Assembly (NCBI GenBank): GCA_011524425.1
Contig: WTKI01000288.1
Coordinates: forward strand, 2,165-9,048
DNA from: Altererythrobacter sp.
GTDB taxonomy: Bacteria > Pseudomonadota > Alphaproteobacteria > Sphingomonadales > Sphingomonadaceae
Length of the DNA stretch: 6,884 bases
Reading direction: 5' to 3'
In this document: positions 1 through 6,221 of the stretch, one piece after another
Numbering within the stretch: position 1 is the first letter of the stretch
Layout of the letters: every line of letters begins with the position of its first letter
Program-made: the position numbers and the translations under genes
Notes under the pieces: model-generated
What the model saw: only the letters and a program-made list of their open reading frames with translations
The model's database searches: none
What the model was told of the DNA's origin: nothing

Positions 1-1
1 T

Positions 2-322
2 TTTGACCGGCCCGCTTTGATCTTGCGTATCTATGGCAAGGGCCGTCCGGTCTTGCCTCAGGATGATGAATGGGAGGGCTTAGCCAGCCATTTCACTTTG
101 CTTCCTGGCACTCGTCAGATCTTCGTCATCGACATCGAGAGCGTTCAAACCAGCTGCGGCTGGGGCGTGCCGTTTATGGAGTTCAGCGAAGAGCGCATGA
201 CCTTGCAAAAGGCGCATAAACAATCTGATCCGGCGGAATGGCAAGCAAAGGTAGCGAAACGCGATCGAAGCATTGACGGCCTTCCTACCAGAGCGACAGA
301 CCGGTATATTTCCGGCGATTGA
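2..322 (+). CDS. Pyridoxamine 5'-phosphate oxidase-family (FMN split-barrel) protein, 3' part
   Basis: The reading frame is open from the left edge (first full codon at 2) to TGA at 320-322, giving the last 106 residues; the true start lies outside the window, and the in-frame TTG at 17 is not a likely start. The protein resembles the C-terminal half of small (about 200 aa) flavin-binding split-barrel proteins of the PNPOx-like superfamily. Recognisable pieces are the beta-strand with LILRIYGKGRPV, the following DDEW segment, the strand QIFVIDIESVQTSCG with GVP after it, and the near-terminal RSIDGLPT motif. Members are presumed to bind FMN or F420-like cofactors, but the substrate of this subgroup is unknown, and I would not call it PdxH. 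It is separated from glnK by 269 bp with its own promoter, so it is probably a separate transcript. Family call is fairly firm; function is not. Confidence 0.8.
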   Translation, partial: FDRPALILRIYGKGRPVLPQDDEWEGLASHFTLLPGTRQIFVIDIESVQTSCGWGVPFMEFSEERMTLQKAHKQSDPAEWQAKVAKRDRSIDGLPTRATDRYISGD

Positions 323-368
323 CCCCCGAAAACCTGCTGAACACCCTCGGTTACAGAGGCGCGCTCGC

Positions 369-388
369 TGCTAAGTGCTTGCTAAGTG
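369..388 (+). repeat. Phased direct repeats TGCTAAGTG x2, possible enhancer
   Basis: TGCTAAGTG occurs at 369-377 and again at 380-388, an 11-bp period, so both copies face the same side of the helix. They lie roughly 165-185 bp upstream of the start site predicted from the sigma-54 promoter, a usual distance for an enhancer-binding protein of the NtrC class. They do not match the classical NtrC palindrome (TGCAC...GTGCA). A 6-bp inverted repeat, CTCGCT 364-369 and AGCGAG 401-406, brackets them. Repeats are seen directly; the regulatory role is inferred. Confidence 0.4.
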
Positions 389-528
389 ACTCTTTTGTCT
401 AGCGAGTTAACGGTTCAGCAATTTTTCTGCCTAAAATTTGATCACCCGCCTATAATTTGTGCAGTAAGATTGCGCAGCCTATCGTCAACTTTTCGTTAAC
501 TTCTGGATTCCCCTAGGTTTATCCAAGT

Positions 529-544
529 TGGCACACCTCTTGCT
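529..544 (+). promoter_or_regulatory. Sigma-54 (RpoN) promoter of glnK-amtB
   Basis: The segment reads TGGCACACCTCTTGCT and fits the RpoN consensus TGGCAC(G/A)-N4-TTGCW. The invariant GG is at 530-531 (-24) and the invariant GC at 542-543 (-12), with exactly 10 bp between the dinucleotides. Transcription would begin about 12 nt further on, near 555, giving a leader of about 37 nt before the glnK ATG. RpoN control by the NtrB/NtrC nitrogen system is the well-known mode for glnK-amtB operons, so sequence and context agree. Confidence 0.9.
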
Positions 545-549
545 GATAG

Positions 550-930
<381 letters not shown>

Positions 931-947
931 TGAAGGGGACTTCACTG

Positions 948-2324
948 ATGAACCGCAAAACTCTTTCCTATGCTGCGATGGCCACTGGTCTCGCGGCTCT
1001 TGCGCAGCCGGCTTTCGCTGCTGCGCCTGTCGCTGAAGCGGTAGAGGCCGTTGCAGAAGTTGCAGAGGCCGCCGCGCCTGCTGCTGACGCTGTTTCGCCC
1101 GGCACTGCTTACATTTTCAACACGCTGCTGTTCCTGATCGGCGGCTTCCTGGTAATGTGGATGGCCGCTGGCTTTGCCATGCTGGAAGCAGGCCTTGTCC
1201 GCGCGAAGAACACGTCAACACAGTGTATCAAGAATATCGGCCTCTATTCGATTGCAGGCCTGATGTTCTGGCTGATCGGTTATTCCATTGCCTATCCAGG
1301 CTTTGCCGAAGGTTCACTGGGCCTGTTTGGCATCGGTGACTTCCCTTATGGGATGCAAGGCGTCGGCGAAGCTGACACAGATACCGGTTACTCGGTTGCA
1401 TCTGACTGGTTCTTCCAGATGGTGTTCTGTGCAACGACAGCTTCAATCGTTTCCGGCACAGTGGCAGAGCGCGTGAAGATCGTACCGTTCTTCCTGTTCG
1501 TTGTTGTCCTGTGCGGCTTCATCTACCCGACTGTTGTCAGCTGGGAATGGGGCGGTGGCTACCTTGACAGCCAATGGGGCTTCTCTGACTTCGCTGGTTC
1601 AACGCTGGTTCACTCAACTGGTGGCTGGGCAGCACTTGTCGGCGCTCTCATCATTGGACCACGTCTCGGCCGCTACGGCGCGGACGGCAAAGTCAACGTC
1701 TTCCCAGGCGCGAACATTCCGCTCGCAACTCTGGGTACGTTTATCCTTTGGCTCGGCTGGTTCGGCTTTAACGGCGCATCGCAGCTTGCGATGGGCACTG
1801 TGGGCGATGTTTCAGATGTTTCTAAGATCTTCGTGAACACCAACATGGCAGCTGCTGCCGGTGTTGTAGTGGCGATCGTTGCTACGCTGATCCGTTACAA
1901 GAAAGCTGATGTCACCATGGCGCTGAACGGCGCGCTGGCTGGCCTGGTTGCTATTACCGCTGAACCGCTTGCACCGACTGTAGGTCAAGCGATCATCATC
2001 GGCGGTATCGGCGGCTTGCTCCCAGTGATCTTCGTTCCGATCCTCGACAAGCTGAAAATCGACGATGTTGTTGGCGCGATCCCTGTCCACTTGGTGGCGG
2101 GTATATGGGGCACAATGATTGTGCCTTGGACTGGCGATGCGACCTATGGTGGTCAGTTCGTCGGTGTCGCTTTGACAGCCGTTTTCGTCAGCATCGCCAG
2201 TGCGATTGTCTGGTTCGTTCTCAAAGTCACCATTGGTGTCCGTCCGAGCGAAGAAGACGAAATGGCAGGTCTCGACCATGCGGAAATCGGGGTAGAAGCC
2301 TACCCGGAATTCGCACGGACCTAA
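948..2324 (+). CDS. amtB: Ammonium transporter AmtB
   Basis: Inner-membrane channel of the Amt/Mep/Rh family conducting ammonium into the cell. I chose ATG 948 (458 aa) because AAGGGG at 933-938 lies 9 nt before it and it gives a clean signal peptide: NRK, a hydrophobic core, and a likely cut after AQPAFA (about residue 24). Upstream in-frame starts are ATG 930, overlapping the glnK stop, and GTG 927. An Ala/Val/Glu-rich periplasmic linker (about 25-50) precedes the helices. Family landmarks are EAGLVRAKN (80-88), the GTVAERV segment (170-176), DFAGS with Asp214, and the twin pore histidines His222 (LVHS) and His381 (PVHLVAG). The cytoplasmic tail PSEEDEMAGLD...AYPEF matches the conserved C-terminus that GlnK contacts. 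The DFAGSTLVHSTGG form places it outside the close relatives of E. coli AmtB. It shares the sigma-54 promoter with glnK and ends before a strong terminator. Confidence 0.95.
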   Translation: MNRKTLSYAAMATGLAALAQPAFAAAPVAEAVEAVAEVAEAAAPAADAVSPGTAYIFNTLLFLIGGFLVMWMAAGFAMLEAGLVRAKNTSTQCIKNIGLYSIAGLMFWLIGYSIAYPGFAEGSLGLFGIGDFPYGMQGVGEADTDTGYSVASDWFFQMVFCATTASIVSGTVAERVKIVPFFLFVVVLCGFIYPTVVSWEWGGGYLDSQWGFSDFAGSTLVHSTGGWAALVGALIIGPRLGRYGADGKVNVFPGANIPLATLGTFILWLGWFGFNGASQLAMGTVGDVSDVSKIFVNTNMAAAAGVVVAIVATLIRYKKADVTMALNGALAGLVAITAEPLAPTVGQAIIIGGIGGLLPVIFVPILDKLKIDDVVGAIPVHLVAGIWGTMIVPWTGDATYGGQFVGVALTAVFVSIASAIVWFVLKVTIGVRPSEEDEMAGLDHAEIGVEAYPEFART

Positions 2325-2336
2325 CTCAACCAGTTT

Positions 2337-2399
2337 GGCGGGGCGAGACTTCTTCTCCTCTCCCCTTGCCCCGCCTCACCTCGTTCCTCCTGCGAACGA
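2337..2399 (+). repeat. Two hairpins in the amtB 3' UTR
   Basis: GGCGGGGC (2337-2344) pairs perfectly with GCCCCGCC (2368-2375) around a pyrimidine-rich 23-nt loop. TCGTTC (2381-2386) pairs with GAACGA (2394-2399) around CTCCTGC. Both lie between the amtB stop and its terminator. They could protect the mRNA end or form the body of a 3'-UTR-derived small RNA. The rest of the gap (2325-2490) contains the terminator and then about 45 bp with no feature I can name. Confidence 0.55.
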
Positions 2400-2410
2400 A
2401 CACCTGGAAC

Positions 2411-2444
2411 GGGCCGGAGCTTTCAAAGCTTCGGCCCCTTTTTT
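2411..2444 (+). terminator. Rho-independent terminator of glnK-amtB
   Basis: GGGCCGGAGCTTT (2411-2423) is the inverse of AAAGCTTCGGCCC (2425-2437) with one G-T wobble, giving a 12-bp stem with a 3-nt loop. It is followed by one C and six T (2439-2444). The T-tract is only on the plus-strand side, so it terminates amtB and not the convergent nuclease gene. Confidence 0.92.
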
Positions 2445-2490
2445 ATGCGGGCTTGTGATCAGTGGTCGTTGGCCGCTTGCTAAGGTGACC

Positions 2491-3027
2491 TCAGCCGCAC
2501 CAATCGTTGCGTGCCCAAGGTTCCTCGCCCTCAGCAAGGCCCGAGCCGACCATGTAATCCGCCAGCCTTTCGTCGCGGCCATCCCCATGCAGGCGGCGCA
2601 CTTCGCGCAGCTCTCTGCCATAGGTGTCGCGGGGAGGGTTTGAACCGCCATCCCATTCAAACGGGCCTCGATTGAGCCATTCTTGCAATGCACGCTCTGC
2701 CAATATCGCCTGCGCGCTTTCCGCCTCGCAGCGCCCCGCAGTTTCAGGCGCGTCGAAGCCAGTGAGCCGGATGCGGCGAGCGTTAGCGCCAAAGCCGATC
2801 GTGACCGTGTCACCGTCAGAAACGCAATGATGCGGACGTCCGCGCTCTCCGCACATGCCAAAAGGCGCGCCGACTTTCACCCAGTCGTCAGGTTCGAGAA
2901 GAGGCTTAGCTGCATACCAAATGCCGATCACGCCCAGGGCGAGCACGGGCGTGCTCCAGCGCGACCACTGCGCCCAGAGCCGCCGGCTTCGCCGCCCGCG
3001 TTTGAGGTTGGAACGTTTGGCTGTCAC
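2491..3027 (-). CDS. Membrane-anchored thermonuclease (SNase-like) family protein
   Basis: A 178-residue protein with one staphylococcal-nuclease-like domain, a Ca2+-dependent phosphodiesterase fold cutting DNA or RNA. Residues matching the S. aureus enzyme are present: DGDT 71-74 (metal Asp), Arg87 and Glu95 within RLTGFDAPE (the Arg35/Glu43 pair), and DTYGR 134-138 with Arg138 (Arg87 equivalent), so it should be active. The N-terminus is very basic (residues 4-23) and is followed by a hydrophobic segment at about 26-40. This predicts an N-in anchor with the domain in the periplasm; Cys59, Cys68, Cys100 and Cys177 could form disulfides there. The start is GTG at 3025-3027 with AAGG 7 nt upstream; the first internal Met (58) would lose the anchor. 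It converges on amtB and diverges from the sulfotransferase gene. The physiological role is unknown; extracellular nucleic-acid scavenging is a guess. Confidence 0.87.
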   Translation of the reverse strand: MTAKRSNLKRGRRSRRLWAQWSRWSTPVLALGVIGIWYAAKPLLEPDDWVKVGAPFGMCGERGRPHHCVSDGDTVTIGFGANARRIRLTGFDAPETAGRCEAESAQAILAERALQEWLNRGPFEWDGGSNPPRDTYGRELREVRRLHGDGRDERLADYMVGSGLAEGEEPWARNDWCG

Positions 3028-3038
3028 GGCGTGGCCTT

Positions 3039-3050
3039 GCCCGATCGGGC
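3039..3050. repeat. Perfect 12-bp palindrome near the nuclease start
   Basis: GCCCGATCGGGC is fully self-complementary and sits 11 bp upstream of the nuclease GTG, overlapping the area of its ribosome binding site. It may be an operator for a dimeric repressor or a chance GC-rich palindrome. No promoter hexamers are clear in the 100-bp divergent gap. Confidence 0.35.
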
Positions 3051-3078
3051 CAGACCTGCCAATCCTTGCGCGGAGCGG

Positions 3079-3098
3079 TGCGCACAGGTCTGTGCGCA
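3079..3098. repeat. 9+9 bp inverted repeat upstream of the sulfotransferase gene
   Basis: TGCGCACAG (3079-3087), a 2-bp GT spacer, and CTGTGCGCA (3090-3098) form a perfect dyad 29 bp before the sulfotransferase ATG. It lacks a following T-tract, so it is not an intrinsic terminator. The left half of another possible stem, CAGACCTG (3051-3058), is complementary to CAGGTCTG (3085-3092) inside this dyad, so two exclusive foldings are possible if both are transcribed. As DNA, a two-fold symmetric site of about 20 bp fits an operator of a TetR- or GntR-like dimer. Role inferred only. Confidence 0.45.
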
Positions 3099-3127
3099 GG
3101 CAAGTTGGCTCAAGGTGGGGGAAGACA

Positions 3128-4003
3128 ATGGCAGGACGCGCGCGTTCGATTGAAGAGTTCGTTGCGAATTTGGGGACGGCGGCAGAGCCGAGCGCTGGAT
3201 ACGTGCCCTATGCAGAGCAGCCTGGCGACGTCTTCATAACCAGCTGGGCCAAAAGCGGCACCACAATGATGCAACAGATGTTTCATCAACTACGCACCGG
3301 CGGAGATATGGACTTTGATGACATCAGCCGGGTGACCCCTTGGGAAGACACGGCCCCAATGCTTGGGTTCGATATGACTGCGGCGCAGAAGGCGAGTCCG
3401 CGCGGCTTCAAGTCGCATCGGGAGTATGAGCGCCTGCCTGCCGGGATGCGCTACATTGTCTCTCTGCGCGATCCCAAAGAGACTTATGTTTCCTTTTTTC
3501 GCTTCATGAATGGCTGGCATATCGAACCGGGCACTGTGGGCCTTGAGCAATTCTTGCCCATTTGGATGAGTGGCGGCCCGGGCGGCTGCGACTATTTCAC
3601 GCATTTGCTCAGTTGGTATGCGAGGCGCAAGGAACAGGACACGCTGCTGTTCTCCTATCGTTGGGCCGTTAAGAACAAGCGCGCGATGATCGAACGCATG
3701 GCCGTATTCCTTGGTATTGAGCTGACACAGGAACTCGCTGACCTCGTCGATCATCACACAACGCGCTCTTTCATGGTCGAGCATATGGACAAGTTTGACG
3801 ACGTGATGGTGGCCAAGGCTTTGGAGGAAAAGGCAGGCGTTCCGGCCGACTCCGATTCAACCAAAGTACAAGCGCAAGGCAGCGATGCCAAAGCGGTCCC
3901 CGAAGAAATAGCGGTGCAAATTGACGCCATGTGGGCGGAACGAGTTCTGCCGGTCACCGGCCATCATGACTTTGCTTCACTTGCAGAAGAAGTTGATCTC
4001 TAG
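3128..4003 (+). CDS. PAPS-dependent sulfotransferase domain protein
   Basis: Predicted cytosolic 291-residue enzyme transferring a sulfuryl group from PAPS to an alcohol, phenol or amine; the acceptor cannot be read from sequence. The start is ATG 3128, because GGGGAAG ends 3 nt before it and the family's N-terminus begins there. The same frame is open back to 2855, but that extension overlaps the nuclease gene and looks like no protein. The 5'-phosphosulfate loop is WAKSGTTM at 40-47 (Lys42). FKSH at 94-97 supplies a candidate catalytic base, His97, as in cytosolic SULTs. The 3'-phosphate motif is LRDPKETYVSFF at 113-124 (Arg114, Ser122). The C-terminal GxxGxWK motif is degenerate: around 246-258 there is KVQAQGSDAKAVP with no Trp. 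Stop to argB start is 70 bp on the same strand, so co-transcription is possible, but no functional link is evident. Confidence 0.87.
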   Translation: MAGRARSIEEFVANLGTAAEPSAGYVPYAEQPGDVFITSWAKSGTTMMQQMFHQLRTGGDMDFDDISRVTPWEDTAPMLGFDMTAAQKASPRGFKSHREYERLPAGMRYIVSLRDPKETYVSFFRFMNGWHIEPGTVGLEQFLPIWMSGGPGGCDYFTHLLSWYARRKEQDTLLFSYRWAVKNKRAMIERMAVFLGIELTQELADLVDHHTTRSFMVEHMDKFDDVMVAKALEEKAGVPADSDSTKVQAQGSDAKAVPEEIAVQIDAMWAERVLPVTGHHDFASLAEEVDL

Positions 4004-4073
4004 CTCTTCTCTTTCCACTCAGGCCATCACCCGCTAAGCGCCTTTGTGCGTCAGCAGTCAGGATTGTACCGCC

Positions 4074-4976
4074 ATGAGCGAAAACGAAGAGAAAAAGACG
4101 ACTTTGGCTAAGGCAGAAGTGCTGATTGAAGCGCTGCCTTACTTCCAGCGTTATGCGGGCCGCACCTTCGTTGTGAAATATGGCGGACATGCGATGGGCA
4201 ATGCCGAAGCCGCACGCGGCTTTGCCGAAGATATCGTGCTGCTCAAAGCAGTGGGGATTAATCCGGTGGTGGTCCATGGCGGCGGGCCGCAGATCGGCGC
4301 AATGCTAGAAAAGCTGGGCGTTGAAAGCACATTCGTCGATGGGCTGCGCGTGACCGATGCAGCCACTGCCGAAGTCGCAGAAATGGTTTTGTCGGGCGCT
4401 ATAAACAAGCAGCTTGTCAGCTGGATCGCCAATGCAGGCGGCAAAGCGATCGGCATTTCCGGCAAGGATGGCGGGCTTGTCACCGCCACCAAGGCCGAAC
4501 GCACAACCCGCGATCCGGAAAGCAATATCGAAAAGGCAGTGGACCTTGGCTTTGTTGGCGAGCCAACCACTGTCGATACAGCTGTAATCGATACAGCTGT
4601 GGCTTCGGGGATGATCCCGATTATCGCGCCAATTGCCGCAGGCGAAGATGGCGCAACATACAATATCAATGCGGACACTATGGCAGGTGCGATTGCTTCT
4701 GCGTTAGGTGCGGCAAGGCTGTTTCTACTCACCGACGTTGCAGGCGTTCTCAGCAAGGACGGCGCTTTGCTGACGGACCTTACCCCCGCTGACATCGCGA
4801 AGCTCAAAGATGATGGCACCATTTCCGGCGGGATGATCCCCAAGCTGGAAACCTGCGTATCCGCGGTCGAAGCAGGCTGCGAAGCGGCGGTTGTACTCGA
4901 TGGCCGCGTGGGTCACGCAATGTTACTGGAATTCTTCACAGCTCGCGGGGCTGGCACGCTCATTCGTAAGGGCTAG
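4074..4976 (+). CDS. argB: Acetylglutamate kinase ArgB
   Basis: Phosphorylates N-acetyl-L-glutamate with ATP, the second step of arginine synthesis, in the cytosol. The start is ATG 4074 (300 aa), with AGGA 10 nt upstream; an in-frame TTG at 4044 would add ten residues unlike the family. Amino-acid-kinase fold motifs are clear: [10 protein letters not shown] at 33-42 with Lys35, [11 protein letters not shown] at 65-75, the substrate loop DGLRVTD at 89-95 with Arg92, the NINADTMAG segment, LLTDVAGV, and GGMIPKLE with Lys257. The extra N-terminal helix (about 8-27) and the C-terminal [14 protein letters not shown]...HAMLLEF segment are typical of hexameric, arginine-inhibited enzymes, so feedback inhibition is likely. 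A 15-bp microduplication at 4573-4600 encodes [10 protein letters not shown]. It leads the cluster with the YggT gene and folD. Confidence 0.96.
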   Translation: MSENEEKKTTLAKAEVLIEALPYFQRYAGRTFVVKYGGHAMGNAEAARGFAEDIVLLKAVGINPVVVHGGGPQIGAMLEKLGVESTFVDGLRVTDAATAEVAEMVLSGAINKQLVSWIANAGGKAIGISGKDGGLVTATKAERTTRDPESNIEKAVDLGFVGEPTTVDTAVIDTAVASGMIPIIAPIAAGEDGATYNINADTMAGAIASALGAARLFLLTDVAGVLSKDGALLTDLTPADIAKLKDDGTISGGMIPKLETCVSAVEAGCEAAVVLDGRVGHAMLLEFFTARGAGTLIRKG

Positions 4977-4996
4977 CCCTTGCGGTTATCATCAGC

Positions 4997-5018
4997 GCGT
5001 ATTAGCTGTGTAATACGC
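4997..5018. repeat. Inverted repeat between argB and the YggT gene
   Basis: GCGTATTA (4997-5004) and TAATACGC (5011-5018) are perfect complements around a 6-nt loop, GCTGTG. It sits 20 nt after the argB stop and 22 nt before the next ATG. No T-tract follows, so termination is unlikely; RNA processing, partial attenuation or an operator are options. Its low GC contrasts with the surrounding sequence. Confidence 0.45.
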
Positions 5019-5040
5019 TCACGCAATTAAAGAGAAGCTC

Positions 5041-5328
5041 ATGTCGGGTCTAGACGCGTTAATTCAGATTATCGGATTGCTTACCAATGTGCTGGTGATG
5101 CTGATCATCATCCAGTTCATCATCGGGCTGTTATTCGCCTTCAATGTCGTCAATCAATCGAATGACTTCCTCATGGCGTTCTACAATTCGATCAACCGTT
5201 TGCTCGATCCGGTTCTTCGGCCCATTCGCAACATGATGCCGAACACCGGCGCGATCGACTTTTCACCGCTTGTCCTGATCATCATCTTGCAAGTCATCAT
5301 GATCATTCTGTCGAGCATTGCCTACTAA
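5041..5328 (+). CDS. YggT-family integral membrane protein
   Basis: A 95-residue protein, the usual size for the YggT family (YlmG/Ycf19-like in other lineages). It has two hydrophobic segments, about 7-36 and 75-93, separated by a short polar loop holding the family signature DPVLRPIR (56-63), then [13 protein letters not shown] (65-77) leading into the second helix. Family function is poorly defined; relatives in Gram-positives and plastids have been linked to division-site or nucleoid distribution and to osmotic or ion stress. The start at ATG 5041 has AGAGAAG three nt upstream. The stop TAA shares its last A with the folD ATG (TAATG), implying translational coupling. A hairpin (4997-5018) separates it from argB. 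The identification is firm, the role is not. Confidence 0.92.
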   Translation: MSGLDALIQIIGLLTNVLVMLIIIQFIIGLLFAFNVVNQSNDFLMAFYNSINRLLDPVLRPIRNMMPNTGAIDFSPLVLIIILQVIMIILSSIAY

Positions 5329-6221
5329 TGACTGCGACCCGCATTGACGGAAAGGCTTTTGCCGCTGCCCTGCGCGAGCGCGTTGGCGGTTATGCTGCAA
5401 GCTTCGAGGAAGCTGCCGGGCGCAAAGCTGGCCTGGCCGTTGTGCTGGTCGGCGATGATCCTGCGAGCCAGGTCTATGTCGGGAGCAAAGGCAAAGCGAC
5501 TGTAGCAGCCAATATGGCGAGCTTTGAGCATCGCTTGCCCGATGAGACGACCTCTCAAGAATTGCTCGCGCTGGTCGAGCAACTCAATCAGGATGAGAGC
5601 GTCGACGGTATTCTCGTGCAGCTTCCTTTGCCGTCACATTTGGATGAACAGTCGATCATATCCGCGATCAGCCCGGACAAGGACGTCGATGGCTTCCATG
5701 TCATCAATGCAGGTCGTTTGTCGGTTGGCCAATCCGGCTTCGTTCCTTGCACGCCGCTTGGTTGTATGATGCTGCTGACAGATCGTTTGGGCGATCTGTC
5801 CGGTCTTGAAGCTGTGGTTATTGGCCGCTCCAACATTGTTGGCAAGCCGATGGCGCAGCTGTTGCTGGATGCCAACGCTACCGTCACTATCGCGCATAGC
5901 CGGACCAAAGATTTGCCCGGCGTGGTTAAGCGTGCAGACATTGTGGTTGCGGCAGTAGGCCGGGCTGAAATGGTCAAAGCTGAATGGCTGAAAGAAGGCG
6001 CAACTGTGATCGATGTAGGCATCAACCGCTTGCCGCCAGAGCCAGGCAAAGAGAAAGGCAGGCTGGTGGGCGATGTGGCGTTCAACGAGGCCAGCGAAGT
6101 CGCTGCTGCGATCACACCGGTTCCGGGCGGCGTCGGTCCGATGACCATCGCGGTCCTGCTGCGCAATACACTGGTTGCAGCACACCGTAACGCTGGGCTT
6201 ACGGCGCCGGAGGATTTGTGA
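5328..6221 (+). CDS. folD: FolD: methylenetetrahydrofolate dehydrogenase / methenyltetrahydrofolate cyclohydrolase
   Basis: Bifunctional cytosolic enzyme of 297 aa that oxidises 5,10-methylene-THF with NADP+ and hydrolyses the methenyl product to 10-formyl-THF, feeding purine and formyl-Met synthesis. Visible: [17 protein letters not shown] (41-57) with Tyr50 and the catalytic Lys54; GILVQLPLP (94-102) with Gln98; DKDVDGFH (117-124) with Asp121; PCTPLG (140-145); the Rossmann phosphate-binding GRSNIVGKP (166-174); IDVGINRL; and the C-terminal PGGVGPMT (266-273). All expected catalytic residues are present and the length is normal. The ATG overlaps the YggT stop by one nt and there is no strong ribosome binding site of its own, so translation probably depends on coupling. 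The last four nt (GTGA) overlap the start of the next gene. Confidence 0.97.
   Translation: MTATRIDGKAFAAALRERVGGYAASFEEAAGRKAGLAVVLVGDDPASQVYVGSKGKATVAANMASFEHRLPDETTSQELLALVEQLNQDESVDGILVQLPLPSHLDEQSIISAISPDKDVDGFHVINAGRLSVGQSGFVPCTPLGCMMLLTDRLGDLSGLEAVVIGRSNIVGKPMAQLLLDANATVTIAHSRTKDLPGVVKRADIVVAAVGRAEMVKAEWLKEGATVIDVGINRLPPEPGKEKGRLVGDVAFNEASEVAAAITPVPGGVGPMTIAVLLRNTLVAAHRNAGLTAPEDL

Noticed and set aside
434..446. IHF-like site between the repeats and the sigma-54 promoter
   Set aside because: The reverse complement GATCAAATTTTAG has the ATCAA core, but the leading W and the trailing TTR both fail, so it is only a near match.
451..456. TATAAT as a sigma-70 -10 box upstream of glnK
   Set aside because: The hexamer is perfect, but no -35-like hexamer lies 16-18 bp upstream, and the sigma-54 promoter explains the operon.
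459..476. TGTGCA-N6-TGCGCA as an NtrC site
   Set aside because: The half-sites are in direct orientation with a mismatch rather than the inverted GCAC...GTGC arrangement NtrC requires.
2855..3127. Upstream extension of the sulfotransferase frame
   Set aside because: It overlaps the nuclease gene on the other strand, is Arg/Pro-rich with no family similarity, and a good ribosome binding site precedes ATG 3128.
4151..4843. Minus-strand open frame (230 codons) opposite argB
   Set aside because: Ser/Ala/Pro-rich composition typical of an antisense shadow; argB on the plus strand is certain.
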